Shown here in pieces: positions 1 through 10,682 of a stretch of DNA of 64,000 nt. The stretch is taken from NCBI RefSeq assembly GCF_000745265.1, contig NZ_JQNN01000001.1, forward strand, positions 3,782,001 to 3,846,000. Reading direction: 5' to 3'. The DNA comes from Massilia sp. 9096 (lineage in GTDB: Bacteria > Pseudomonadota > Gammaproteobacteria > Burkholderiales > Burkholderiaceae_D). The notes beneath the pieces are model-generated. The model was not told the origin of the DNA, ran no database searches, and saw only the letters and a list, made by a program, of their open reading frames with translations. Each line of letters starts with the position of its first letter. Position 1 is the stretch's first letter. The position numbers and the translations under genes are program-made.

Positions 1-1762
1 GGCCAACATGAGCCACGAGATCCGCACGCCGATGAATTCGATCCTCGGCTTCACCGACGTGCTGCTGGACGGCGAACTGCCGGCCGAGCAGCGGCGCCAC
101 CTGGACACCATCCGCAGCTCCGGCCGTTCGCTGCTGCGCCTGCTCAACGAGATCCTCGACACCGCCAAGCTGGAAAAAGGCGCCGTGGAGCTCGAGCAGA
201 ACGACTACAACCTGCTCTCCCTGATCGACGAGCTGTCCTCGACGCTGGCGGCCAATGCGCGCGCCAAGGGCCTGCACGTCGACGTCCAGTACGATCCGGC
301 GCTGCCGACCTGCCTGCGCGGCGACGAGCTGCGTGTGCGCCAGGTGCTGACCAACCTGCTCGACAACGCGATCAAGTTCACCGCCAAGGGCAGCGTCACG
401 CTGCGCGCCGAGCTGAAGGACGAGCAGCTGCACTTCGCCGTCAGCGACACCGGCATCGGCATCGCGCCGGAGCGCCTGGCCGCGATCTTCGAGCCGTTCA
501 CGCAGGCCGACGCCTCGATGACGCGGCGCTTCGGCGGCACCGGCCTGGGCACGACCATCAGCAAGCAGCTGGTCGAGCTGATGGACGGGCGCATCTGGGC
601 CGAGAGCGAACCGGGCCAGGGCACCACCTTCCACGTGGTGCTGCCGCTGGTACTGGCGCGCTTCGCGCCGCAGCAGCCGCGCGTGCGCACCGCCGCCGCC
701 CTGCCGCCGCTGCGCGTGCTGGTGGCCGACGACGTCCCGCAGAACCAGGAATTGCTGCAGCTGCTGCTGGCGCGCCGCGGCCACACCATGACCTCGGCCA
801 GCGACGGCGCCGCCGTGGTCGAACTGGCCGCGCGCGAGGCGTTCGACCTGATCCTGATGGACTTCCAGATGCCGACCATCGACGGCCTGTCGGCCACGCG
901 CCTGATCCGCGCACAGGCCGAAGCCGCCGGCCGCCAGCGCGTGCCGATCATCGCCATGACCGCCAGCGTGCTGGACGAGCACCGCCGCGCCAGCGTGGAC
1001 GCCGGCATGGACGGCTTCGCCAGCAAGCCGGTCGACTGGTTCACGCTGTCGCACGAGATCGCGCGCGTGCTCGGCCTGGGCAACGGCCAGCAGGCGGACG
1101 CCGACCTGCCGGCGGTCGAGCGCCACCTGTTCAACCGCCAGGCCGGCCTGCGCCGCTGGAGCGACAAGGAAGACGCCTACCTGGAAGCGCTGGCGCACTT
1201 CGAGCGCCAGCACGCCGGCCTGGCCCAGCTGCTGGCGCAGCAAGGCGCCTCGGCCGACTATCGCGCGCTGCGCATGCTGGCCCACAAGATACGCGGCGTG
1301 GCCGCCAACCTCGGCCTGGAGCGCCTGGCCGACGCCCTGGTCGGCCTGGAAGGCCTGGTCGACGGCGACAGCGGCCGCCTGTTCACGGGCGCCGACGCGG
1401 CGCTCCAGGACGCGCTGGGCGAGCTGGCTGCGCTGCTGGAGGACTCGCTGGCCGCCGTGCGCGCCGCGCTGCCGGGCCGCGCTCCGGGCCAGGGCGCCGG
1501 CCAGCCGGCCGCCGCCGCGCCGGGCGCCGACCTGGAGCACGCCGCACGCGCCGGCAAGGTATTGCGCGAAGCGCTGCGCCGCGGCGCGCTGGACGACGCC
1601 GCGCTGGCCGGCCTGGCGGTCGCCGTCACCGGCCATCCGCTGGCCGCACGCGTGGCGCAGGTACATGCCGCGCTTTCCGATTTCGATTTCGACCTGGCCT
1701 TGCAGCAGCTTGACGCCGTGCTGGAGGCCATGGACGACCTGGCACAGGAGATGACCCAATGA
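1..1762 (+). CDS. Hybrid sensor histidine kinase (5'-truncated by window edge)
   Basis: This is a signalling kinase whose N-terminal sensor lies upstream of the window; the reading frame is open from base 2. The first visible codons are the H-box (MSHEIRTPMN). An HATPase domain follows, with an N-box (NLLDNAIKF, about residue 115), DTGIGI and GGTGLGTTI. The last motif is slightly off the usual GTGLGLAI. A receiver domain lies at about 235-355 (phospho-acceptor Asp in LILMDFQMP). A C-terminal Hpt-type domain has its candidate His in LAHKIRGVAANLG, at about residue 425. This H-D-Hpt order is typical of phosphorelay hybrid kinases. The stop overlaps the start of the HD-GYP regulator (ATGA), so the two are almost certainly cotranslated partners. 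The input signal cannot be told from this fragment. Confidence 0.93.
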   Translation, partial: ANMSHEIRTPMNSILGFTDVLLDGELPAEQRRHLDTIRSSGRSLLRLLNEILDTAKLEKGAVELEQNDYNLLSLIDELSSTLAANARAKGLHVDVQYDPALPTCLRGDELRVRQVLTNLLDNAIKFTAKGSVTLRAELKDEQLHFAVSDTGIGIAPERLAAIFEPFTQADASMTRRFGGTGLGTTISKQLVELMDGRIWAESEPGQGTTFHVVLPLVLARFAPQQPRVRTAAALPPLRVLVADDVPQNQELLQLLLARRGHTMTSASDGAAVVELAAREAFDLILMDFQMPTIDGLSATRLIRAQAEAAGRQRVPIIAMTASVLDEHRRASVDAGMDGFASKPVDWFTLSHEIARVLGLGNGQQADADLPAVERHLFNRQAGLRRWSDKEDAYLEALAHFERQHAGLAQLLAQQGASADYRALRMLAHKIRGVAANLGLERLADALVGLEGLVDGDSGRLFTGADAALQDALGELAALLEDSLAAVRAALPGRAPGQGAGQPAAAAPGADLEHAARAGKVLREALRRGALDDAALAGLAVAVTGHPLAARVAQVHAALSDFDFDLALQQLDAVLEAMDDLAQEMTQ

Positions 1763-2772
1763 CCACCGTGACCCTGCCGCTGATCCTGGCGGTCGACGAC
1801 GAGGCCAGCAACCTGCAGTTGCTGCGCCAGATCCTGCAAGACCACTACCGCCTGCGCTTCGCCAAGGACGGCCCGCGCGCGCTCGAGCTGGCGCGCGAGG
1901 AGCGCCCCAACCTGATCCTGCTGGACGTGATGATGCCGGGGATGAGCGGCTACGAGGTGTGCGCCGCGCTCAAGGCCCACCCGGGCACCGCGTCGATCCC
2001 GGTGATCTTCGTCACCGCGCTGAACGATACCGACGACGAGCTGGAAGGCTTCGAGGCCGGCGCGGTCGACTACATCACCAAGCCGGTCAGCCCGCCGATC
2101 GTGCGCGCGCGCGTGCGCAACCACCTGTCGCTGGTGCGCATGGAAGAGCTGCGCGCCTCGCGCCTGGAGATCGTGCAGCGCCTCGGCCTGGCGTCCGAAT
2201 ACAAGGACAACGAGACCGGCCTGCACGTGATCCGCATGAGCCATTTCGCGCGCATCCTGGGCCTGGCGGCCGGCATGTCCGAGATCGAGGCCGACGACTT
2301 GCTGCACGCCGCGCCGATGCACGACGTCGGCAAGATCGGCATCCCCGACCGCATCCTGCAAAAACCCGGTCCACTCGATCCGGACGAATGGAAGATCATG
2401 CAGAGCCACGCCACGATCGGCGCCGAGATCATCGGCGAGCACCATGGCGGCATGCTGGCGCTGGCGCGCAACATCGCCCTCACCCACCACGAGAAATGGG
2501 ACGGCAGCGGCTATCCGAAAGGCCTGGCCGGCGCCGACATCCCGCTCGAAGGGCGGATCTGCGCGATCGCCGATGTGTTCGACGCCCTGACCTCGGTGCG
2601 GCCGTACAAGAAGGCCTGGACCGAAGAAGCGGCGATCGAGTTCCTGGTGCAGCAGAAGCGCAAGCACTTCGACCCGGCCCTGGTCGACCTGTTCGTCTGC
2701 CAGATGCCGGCGATCCGCGCGATCCGCCAGCGCTGGGCCGAAGAGGCCCCGGCCGAGCAGAAAGCGGCTTGA
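1759..2772 (+). CDS. Response regulator with HD-GYP c-di-GMP phosphodiesterase domain
   Basis: This is an RpfG-like two-domain regulator of 337 aa. The N-terminal receiver (about 7-125) has the acidic pair VDDE, the phospho-acceptor Asp in LILLDVMMPG and the Lys in DYITKPVS. The C-terminal HD-GYP domain (about 140-325) keeps the HD pair in APMHDVGKIGIPD and the GYP signature in HHEKWDGSGYPKG, so hydrolysis of cyclic di-GMP is expected. Its ATG overlaps the stop of the upstream hybrid kinase by 4 bases, so the kinase probably controls this phosphodiesterase. It converges with the glycosyltransferase on the other strand with no gap between the two stop codons. Confidence 0.94.
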   Translation: MTTVTLPLILAVDDEASNLQLLRQILQDHYRLRFAKDGPRALELAREERPNLILLDVMMPGMSGYEVCAALKAHPGTASIPVIFVTALNDTDDELEGFEAGAVDYITKPVSPPIVRARVRNHLSLVRMEELRASRLEIVQRLGLASEYKDNETGLHVIRMSHFARILGLAAGMSEIEADDLLHAAPMHDVGKIGIPDRILQKPGPLDPDEWKIMQSHATIGAEIIGEHHGGMLALARNIALTHHEKWDGSGYPKGLAGADIPLEGRICAIADVFDALTSVRPYKKAWTEEAAIEFLVQQKRKHFDPALVDLFVCQMPAIRAIRQRWAEEAPAEQKAA

Positions 2773-3930
2773 TCAGCCCAGCGGCGCGGTCGCCGTCCGG
2801 CCGACCCGCACCCTGCGCGCCGCCAGTTCGCGGTACAGCGCAGTGTAGTCGTCGGCCATCTGTTCCGACGTGAACAGGCGCCAGTAGCGCGTTTCGGCGC
2901 GGCGCCCCATCTCGGCCGCCATCTGCGGATCGTTCCACAGCGCCGTCATCGCCGCGCGCAGGGCCTGCGGGTCGGACGGCGGCACCACCAGCCCGGTTTC
3001 GCCGTGCACGTTGATGTAGGTGGTGCCGGTGCCGATCTCGCTCGAGATCATCGGCTTGCCGAACATCGCGCCTTCCAGCAGCGAGATGCCGAAGGCTTCC
3101 GAGCGCAGGTGCGAGGGAAACGCCACCGCGTAGCACAGCTCGAGCAGCGCGACCTTGTCGGCCTCGTCGAGCTTCCCGACGAACATCACCTTCTTGAGAC
3201 CGAGGCGCGCCGCGTGCGCCCTGAGCTCCTGCTCGATCGGGCCGGCGCCGACGATCACCACCGGGTAATCGGTGCCGGCGGCGGCTTCGAGCAGGATGTG
3301 CAGGCCCTTGTAGTAGCGCAGCACGCCGACGAACAGGAAGAACTTGGGGCCGACCTGGGCGCGCCAGTGGGCCAGGCGCACCGGGTCGGGGGCCGGGTAG
3401 CTGGTCTTGTCCAGGCCGAAGGCGATCACGCGCGTCTTGTCGCGGTAACGGTCCAGCACCGCCGACGAGGCCAGGTAGTTGGGCGACGTCGCGACGATCG
3501 AGTCGACGCTCTGCAGGAAGCGGTGCTTGAGCGGCTGGTAGAAGCGCAGCAGCGTCTTCTGGCGCACGATGTCCGAGTGGTAGGTCAGCACGGTCGGCTT
3601 GTCGATGCGCGCCATGAAGTGGGCCATGTCGGTGAACGGCCACGGGAAATGGTAGTGCACCACGTCGACCTCGCGCGCCAGCCGCGCCAGCTTGCCGATC
3701 GCGGACAGCGACACCCCGTTCGACGCCAGTTCGAAGTCGAGATGCGCGCGGTGCACGGTGTGGCCTTCGAACTCGATCGGCGCCAGCTCGCGCCCGGGTT
3801 TGCGCGACAGCGACAGCACGTGGTTGGTCACGCCCAGGCGGCCGGTGCTCACGCACATCTGGCGGATCACCTGTTCGATGCCGCCGACGGAGTCCGGGAA
3901 GTAGGTCTTGCAGAAATGGAGGACACGCAT
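2773..3930 (-). CDS. GT4-family glycosyltransferase
   Basis: A GT-B fold sugar transferase of 385 aa. I place the start at the ATG preceding RVLHFCKTYFPDSVGGIEQ, the typical first beta-strand and glycine-rich loop of GT4 enzymes; a longer frame reaching 4020 would run into rmd. The C-terminal half has the conserved FLFVGVLRYYKGLHILL strand and the donor-site E-x7-E motif (EAFGISLLE). It lies 10 bases after rmd and is the third gene of gmd-rmd-GT, so transfer of the GDP-6-deoxyhexose made by its neighbours onto a surface polysaccharide is a reasonable inference. The acceptor and linkage are unknown. Confidence 0.88.
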   Translation of the reverse strand: MRVLHFCKTYFPDSVGGIEQVIRQMCVSTGRLGVTNHVLSLSRKPGRELAPIEFEGHTVHRAHLDFELASNGVSLSAIGKLARLAREVDVVHYHFPWPFTDMAHFMARIDKPTVLTYHSDIVRQKTLLRFYQPLKHRFLQSVDSIVATSPNYLASSAVLDRYRDKTRVIAFGLDKTSYPAPDPVRLAHWRAQVGPKFFLFVGVLRYYKGLHILLEAAAGTDYPVVIVGAGPIEQELRAHAARLGLKKVMFVGKLDEADKVALLELCYAVAFPSHLRSEAFGISLLEGAMFGKPMISSEIGTGTTYINVHGETGLVVPPSDPQALRAAMTALWNDPQMAAEMGRRAETRYWRLFTSEQMADDYTALYRELAARRVRVGRTATAPLG

Positions 3931-3940
3931 GAAATCGTGG

Positions 3941-4882
3941 TCAAGCCTGGTACATCCAACGCAGCGTTTCGACCAGCGGGATCGGCTCGAACGCGCCGAT
4001 GGCGCCGGCCAGCTTGGCATTGCTGCCGACCAGGGTCAACACGTCGTTGGCGCGCACGAAGGCCGGGTTGACGTGCACGTCGATGCGGTAGCCGGCGATG
4101 TCGCTCATCATGTCGATCGTGCTCTCGAGCGAGTACGAGCGTCCGGAGCAGACGTTGAAGGCTTCGCCCACGGGCGCGGCGGCCAGCAGCCGGCGGTAGA
4201 CGCCGGCGACCATGCGCACGTCCGAGAAGTCGCGCGCGATCGCCAGGTTGCCCAGTTCGATGCGGCGCGCCCCCTTGCGGAAATGCGACACGATCTTGGG
4301 CAGCAGGAAGTTCTCGCCCTGGCCGACGCCGGTGTAGTTGAAGGGCCGCGCGATCACGATCGGCAGCTTGTCCATCCACAGGCGCGCCATGGTCTCCATG
4401 GCCAGCTTGCTGACCGCGTAGTCGTTGGCCGGCATCGGCGCCACGTGCTCGTCGATGACTCCGACGTCGGCGTTGCCGTAGATGTTGGCCGACGACGCCA
4501 GCAGCACGCACGAGGGCGTGTGGCCGCCAGCGGCGAGTGCGTCCAGCAGGTTGCGGGTGCCGACCACGTTGGCGCGGTACATCTGGTCGACGTCGTCGTG
4601 CGCCACGAAGGCAATCGCCGCCAGGTGCACCACGACGTCGGGGCGCACCTGCTCGACCACGCTTGCCAGCGCAGCGCGGTCGAGCAGGTCGACGTTGAAG
4701 ATGTCCGGGCCGGTGGCGTCGCCGCTGAGCACCGTGCCGAACACCCGGTAGCCGGCGGCGGCCAGTTCACGCGCCACATAGTGACCCGTGAAGCCGTGCA
4801 GGCCCGTGATCAGCGCGCGCTTGCCTTCGCCTTCGCGCGCGTCATGCGCACGCGCGCCGGCGTCCGAAACCAGGCCGCTCAT
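3941..4882 (-). CDS. rmd: GDP-4-dehydro-6-deoxy-D-mannose reductase (NAD-dependent epimerase/dehydratase family)
   Basis: A short-chain dehydrogenase/reductase of the extended type, 313 aa. After a roughly 20-residue N-terminal extension comes the nucleotide-binding motif TGLHGFTG. The catalytic Tyr-Lys pair is in YAVSKLAME. It starts 1 base after the gmd stop, and Gmd makes the 4-keto-6-deoxy substrate. Reduction by Rmd would give GDP-D-rhamnose. Assignment to Rmd rather than a fucose synthase rests on this context and on single-reductase architecture, so the exact product sugar is inferred. Confidence 0.82.
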   Translation of the reverse strand: MSGLVSDAGARAHDAREGEGKRALITGLHGFTGHYVARELAAAGYRVFGTVLSGDATGPDIFNVDLLDRAALASVVEQVRPDVVVHLAAIAFVAHDDVDQMYRANVVGTRNLLDALAAGGHTPSCVLLASSANIYGNADVGVIDEHVAPMPANDYAVSKLAMETMARLWMDKLPIVIARPFNYTGVGQGENFLLPKIVSHFRKGARRIELGNLAIARDFSDVRMVAGVYRRLLAAAPVGEAFNVCSGRSYSLESTIDMMSDIAGYRIDVHVNPAFVRANDVLTLVGSNAKLAGAIGAFEPIPLVETLRWMYQA

Positions 4883-4883
4883 C

Positions 4884-6214
<1,331 letters not shown>

Positions 6215-6221
<7 letters not shown>

Positions 6222-6243
6222 AAAGGACCGCAAGCGGTCCTTT
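6215..6243 (-). terminator. Rho-independent terminator of maeB
   Basis: Arms AAAGGACCGC and GCGGTCCTTT (6222-6243) form a strong stem with a minimal loop. On the minus strand it is followed by a run of eight T. It lies just beyond the maeB stop. Confidence 0.85.
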
Positions 6244-6266
6244 CGGCAATCCGGATTGCGCGCCGA

Positions 6267-8579
6267 TCAGCGTTCCGAGATCGCATCCACCACGCACAGC
6301 GCCGTCATGTTGACGATGCGGCGCACCGTCGCCGACGGCGTCAGGATATGCACCGGACGCGCGCAGCCGAGCAGCACCGGACCGACCGCGATGCCGTTGC
6401 CGGCCGCCGTCTTGAGCAGGTTGTAGGCGATGTTGGCCGACTCGATGTTCGGCATGACGACCAGGTTGGCGTCGCCCTTGAGCGTCGACTGCGGCATGAT
6501 CTTGTTGCGCAGCTTGGTGTCGAGCGCGGCGTCGCCGTGCATCTCGCCGTCGACCTCGAGGCCGGGCGCCTTCTGCTGCACCAGCGCCAGCGCGGCGCGC
6601 ATCTTCTGCGCCGATTCGCTGTTCGAGGTGCCGAAGTTCGAATGCGACAGCAGCGCCACGCGCGGCGTGATGCCCAGGCGCTCCAGTTCCTCGGCCGCCA
6701 TCACGGTGATCTCGGCCAGTTCTTCGGCCGTCGGGTTGACGTTGACGTGGGTGTCGACCATCGCCAGCTGGCGCTCTTCGGTGATGACGAAGTTCATCGC
6801 CGCGTACACGTTGCGGCCCGGACGCTTGCCGAGCACCTTGTCGATGAACTCCAGGTGCGCGTCGGTGATCCCATAGGTGCCGCAGATCATGCCGTCGGCA
6901 TCGCCCTTGTGGATCATCATCGCGCCGATCAGGGTATGGCGGCGGCGCATCGCCAGCTTGGCCATGTCGACGGTCACGCCCTTGCGCATCACCATCTGGT
7001 GGTAGGTCTGCCAGTAGTCGCGGTAGCGCTCGTCGAAATCGGGGTTGATGACGTCGAAGTGCACGCCCTTCTTGAGGCGCAGGCCGAACTTCTCGATGCG
7101 CTTTTCCAGCACCGCCGGGCGGCCGACCAGGATCGGGCGCGCCAGGTTCTCGTCGACCACCACCTGCACCGCGCGCAGCACGCGCTCGTCCTCGCCCTCG
7201 GCGTAGACGATGCGCTTGAGTTCGGGCGGCGTGCTCTTGGCGATCTGGAACAGCGGCTTCATGAAGCTGCCGCTGCGGTACACCAGCTGCTGCAGGCTCT
7301 CGGCATACGCCTGGAGGTCGGCGATCGGACGGGTGGCGACGCCGCCTTCCATCGCGGCCTTGGCCACGGCCGGCGCGATGTGGGTCAGCAGGCGCGGATC
7401 GAACGGCATCGGGATCAGGTATTCCGGACCGAACGACAGGTTGGCGATGCCGTAGGCCGATGCCACGATGTCGGACTGCTCGGCGTGCGCCAGTTCGGCG
7501 ATCGCGTGCACCACCGCGATTTCCATCTCGCGCGTGATGGTGCTCGCGCCGCAATCGAGCGCACCGCGGAACATGTAGGGGAAGCACAGGACGTTGTTGA
7601 CCTGGTTCGGGTAGTCCGAACGGCCGGTCGCGATGATCACGTCGTCGCGCACCGCTTTCGCGTCTTCCGGCAGGATCTCCGGATTCGGGTTGGCCAGCGC
7701 CAGGATCAGCGGGTTCGGCGCCATCTCGGCGACCATCTCGGGTTTGAGCACGCCGCCGGCGGACAGGCCGAGGAAGATGTCGGCGCCCGGAATGACTTCG
7801 CGCAGCGAGCGGTGCGGCGTGTCCTGGGCAAAGCGCTCCTTGTCCGGGTCCATCAGTTCGGTGCGGCCCTTGTAGACCACGCCGGCCAGGTCGGTGACGA
7901 AGATGTTCTCGATCGGGAAGCCGAGGTCGACGATCAGGTCGAGACAGGCCAGCGCCGCGGCGCCGGCGCCCGACACCACCAGCTTGCAGTTCTTCAGGTC
8001 CTTATTCACCACCTTCAGGCCGTTCAGGATCGCGGCGCCGACGATGATCGCGGTACCGTGCTGGTCGTCGTGGAAGACCGGGATCTTCATGCGCTCGCGC
8101 AGCTTGCGCTCGATGTAGAAGCATTCGGGCGCCTTGATGTCTTCCAGGTTGACGCCGCCGAAGGTCGGTTCGAGCGCGGCGATCACCTCGATCAGCTTGT
8201 CCGGATCGGTTTCGTTGATCTCGATGTCGAACACGTCGATGCCTGCGAATTTCTTGAACAGGACGCCCTTGCCTTCCATGACCGGCTTCGAGGCCAGCGG
8301 CCCGATATTGCCCAGGCCGAGCACCGCGGTGCCGTTGGAAATGACCGCGACCAGATTGCCGCGCGCCGTGTATTTATACGAGTTGGCCGGGTCCTTGACG
8401 ATCTCTTCGCAGGGCGCGGCCACGCCGGGCGAGTACGCCAGCGCCAGGTCGCGCTGGTTCAGGACTGACTTGGTCGGGGTGACGGCGATCTTGCCGGGGC
8501 GGGGAGTCTGGTGATATTCGAGCGCTGCAGCACGCAGTTGCTGACGTAATTCTTCTTTTTTATCGATTGACGAATCCAT
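6267..8579 (-). CDS. maeB: NADP-dependent malic enzyme with phosphotransacetylase-like C-terminal domain
   Basis: Oxidatively decarboxylates malate to pyruvate in the cytoplasm, producing NADPH. The 770-aa protein has the two-part layout of MaeB. The N-terminal malic domain has [11 protein letters not shown] and the FHDDQHGTA signature near residue 170. An NAD(P)-binding stretch ([15 protein letters not shown]) follows near 200. From about 430 to the end there is a phosphate acetyltransferase-like domain, usually regulatory in this family. I take the ATG at 8579, 9 bases after a GAGG ribosome site, rather than the GTG at 8594, which has none. A strong terminator follows. Confidence 0.95.
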   Translation of the reverse strand: MDSSIDKKEELRQQLRAAALEYHQTPRPGKIAVTPTKSVLNQRDLALAYSPGVAAPCEEIVKDPANSYKYTARGNLVAVISNGTAVLGLGNIGPLASKPVMEGKGVLFKKFAGIDVFDIEINETDPDKLIEVIAALEPTFGGVNLEDIKAPECFYIERKLRERMKIPVFHDDQHGTAIIVGAAILNGLKVVNKDLKNCKLVVSGAGAAALACLDLIVDLGFPIENIFVTDLAGVVYKGRTELMDPDKERFAQDTPHRSLREVIPGADIFLGLSAGGVLKPEMVAEMAPNPLILALANPNPEILPEDAKAVRDDVIIATGRSDYPNQVNNVLCFPYMFRGALDCGASTITREMEIAVVHAIAELAHAEQSDIVASAYGIANLSFGPEYLIPMPFDPRLLTHIAPAVAKAAMEGGVATRPIADLQAYAESLQQLVYRSGSFMKPLFQIAKSTPPELKRIVYAEGEDERVLRAVQVVVDENLARPILVGRPAVLEKRIEKFGLRLKKGVHFDVINPDFDERYRDYWQTYHQMVMRKGVTVDMAKLAMRRRHTLIGAMMIHKGDADGMICGTYGITDAHLEFIDKVLGKRPGRNVYAAMNFVITEERQLAMVDTHVNVNPTAEELAEITVMAAEELERLGITPRVALLSHSNFGTSNSESAQKMRAALALVQQKAPGLEVDGEMHGDAALDTKLRNKIMPQSTLKGDANLVVMPNIESANIAYNLLKTAAGNGIAVGPVLLGCARPVHILTPSATVRRIVNMTALCVVDAISER

Positions 8580-8834
8580 GCTATGCGGCCTCACTCTACT
8601 AACGGGCCTACGATTCTAGCAGAGGCAATGGTTGGATCGGCTACGTATTTTTACCAACCGGATAGAAACCGGGCTTGGCCCGGCGCAGGCGCCTGCCGCG
8701 ATAACATCCTGCTGAAAATAATAATTCCTACCGGAAGCTTTATCGCGAGGCGCTCGAAGCCCTGAATGCGACGCCTGAAGACCGGGCGCTGACTTGCCGG
8801 CGCCTCAGCGCTGCGCCGCCTTGAGCAGCAGGTC

Positions 8835-9664
8835 GTGGGCCGGCGCGAATTCGCGGTGCAGCGGCAGCCAGGCGGCGCCGCCCGCGCCGCCGGCCTGCCG
8901 GCCTTCACCGTGCTCTCCTGCGACAACCTGCGCAGCAACGGCGACACTGCGCGCCACGCCGTGCTGTCGTTCGCGCGCGCGCTCGACGTCGACCTGGCCG
9001 ACTGGATCGGCGCCCACGCCGCTTTCCCGAACAGCATGGTCGACCGCATCGCGCCCGGCGTCTCCGAGCGCCAGCGCGACCGCATCGCCGAGCTGTTGGG
9101 CGCCGACGATGCCCAGCCAGCGGTGGCCGAGCCATTCTCCCAGTGGGTGCTGGAAGATAAATTCAGCGCTGGCCGCCCCGACCTCGCCTTCGCCGGGGTG
9201 ACGTTCAGCGACGACGTGCACGCCTACGAGGCGGTCAAGGGACGCATGCTCAACGCCTCGCACATGCTGCTGGCGTATCCGGCGCTGCAGTACGGCTACC
9301 GCACCGTGCCGGAAGCGATGCGCGATCCGCTGCTGCGGCGCCTGCTGAGCCGCTTCATGGAGCACGACGTCATCCCGCACCTGACGCCGCCGCCGGGCGT
9401 GTCGCTGCAGGCCTACAAGGGCACGGTGCTGGAGCGCTTCGCCAACCCGGCGGTGGCCGACCAGCTGCTGCGCGTGGCCCACGACGGCGCCGCCAAGATC
9501 CCGGTGTTTCACGCCGCCACGCTGGCGACGCTGCTGGCGCGCTACGCCTGCGCGCGCATCCGGTGTTCGTCGACGCTTACCTGCGCCTGGCCGAGACCAT
9601 CGACGCGCACGGTGTCCGCGCGGCGCTGCAAACGCTCCTGGCCTCGCCGCTGCATAGCGCGTGA
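8835..9664 (+). pseudogene. Decayed mannitol dehydrogenase-family (polyol/uronate dehydrogenase) gene
   Basis: The central part reads clearly as a long-chain mannitol dehydrogenase/fructuronate reductase: LPAFTVLSCDNLRSNGDTAR at about 8898-8957, then FPNSMVDRI and the KGRMLNASH motif with the catalytic Lys region. The N-terminal Rossmann domain (about 150-200 residues) is missing. Near 9510-9540 the C-terminal part is shortened. The frame then shifts near 9541, after which the family-like tail HPVFVDAYLRLAETIDAHG continues in another frame to the stop at 9662-9664. At least three lesions make this a fossil, not a working enzyme. No kinase or transporter for the sugar survives beside it. Confidence 0.85.
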
Positions 9665-9712
9665 TGCCGGTTCAGTGATGTCGGATCAGTGATGCAGGAT
9701 TAAAATCCGGGG

Positions 9713-10681
9713 ATGCTCTCCGAATTCGACCTCATCAAGCAATACTTCCAGCGCCAGCGTCCAGCGCGCGCCAACACCGTGCTCGGCATCGGCGACGACT
9801 GCGCGCTGCTGGCGCCCTCCCCCGGCCGCCAGCTTGCCGTCTCGTCGGACATGCTGGTCGAAGGCCGCCATTTCTTTGCCGGCGCCGACCCGGTTACGCT
9901 CGGCCACAAATGCCTGGCGGTGAACCTGTCCGACCTGGCCGCGATGGGCGCGACCCCACTCGGCTTCACGCTGGCGCTGGCCCTGCCCGCCGCCGATCCG
10001 GCCTGGCTGGAAGGCTTCTCGAACGGGCTGTTCGCGCTGGCCGACGCCTTCGACTGCGAACTGGTGGGCGGCGACACCACCAAGGGTCCGCTCAACATCT
10101 GCATCACCATTTTCGGCGAGATCAACCCCGGCCAGGCGCTGCGGCGCGATGCCGCGCAAGCCGGCGACGACATCTGGATCTCGGGCACGCTGGGCGACGC
10201 GCGCCTGGCGCTGGCGGCGTACTTGAATGAGCTGACGCTGGCCGGGGACGACCGCGCGCGCGCGAGTGCGCGCCTGCACGCGCCCGCGCCGCGCGTGGCG
10301 CTCGGGCGCGCGCTGGCCGAGGGCGGCCTGGCGCATGCGGCGCTGGACATCTCGGACGGGCTGGTGGGCGATCTCGGCCACATCCTGGCGGCGTCAAAAG
10401 CCGGCGCCACGCTCGACCTGGATGCGCTGCCCGCCGGGCCGGTGCTGGCGCGCCAGCCGCAAGCCCTGCGCCGGCGCTTCACGGCGGCGGGCGGCGACGA
10501 TTACGAGCTGTGCTTCACGGCACCGGCTGTGCAGCGCAATGCGATCCTGGCGGCCGGTGCGGCCTGCGCCACCGCGGTCACGCGTGTGGGCACCATCGAT
10601 TCAGCCCCCGGATTGCGGCTGGTCGACGGTGCCGGCGCGCCGCTGGATCTGCAGCTGCGCGGCTGGGATCACTTCAGCTGA
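9713..10681 (+). CDS. thiL: Thiamine-monophosphate kinase
   Basis: Phosphorylates thiamine monophosphate to thiamine pyrophosphate with ATP, the last step of cofactor synthesis. The 322-aa protein carries the family landmarks in order: GIGDDCALL (about 25-33), SDMLVEGRHF, the NLSDLAAMGA segment, GGDTTKGP with metal-binding Asp residues, and GGDDYELCF near 262. The start ATG follows a purine-rich GGGG. It lies between a pseudogene and a convergent signalling operon, ending 1 base before the next stop codon. No thi neighbours are present. Confidence 0.95.
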   Translation: MLSEFDLIKQYFQRQRPARANTVLGIGDDCALLAPSPGRQLAVSSDMLVEGRHFFAGADPVTLGHKCLAVNLSDLAAMGATPLGFTLALALPAADPAWLEGFSNGLFALADAFDCELVGGDTTKGPLNICITIFGEINPGQALRRDAAQAGDDIWISGTLGDARLALAAYLNELTLAGDDRARASARLHAPAPRVALGRALAEGGLAHAALDISDGLVGDLGHILAASKAGATLDLDALPAGPVLARQPQALRRRFTAAGGDDYELCFTAPAVQRNAILAAGAACATAVTRVGTIDSAPGLRLVDGAGAPLDLQLRGWDHFS

Positions 10682-10682
10682 T

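Noticed and set aside
8705..8822. Short frame without ATG (YRKLYREALEALNATPED) before the mannitol dehydrogenase fossil
   Set aside because: It looks protein-like but matches no family I can name and is only 39 codons; it could be another remnant, but I cannot support it.
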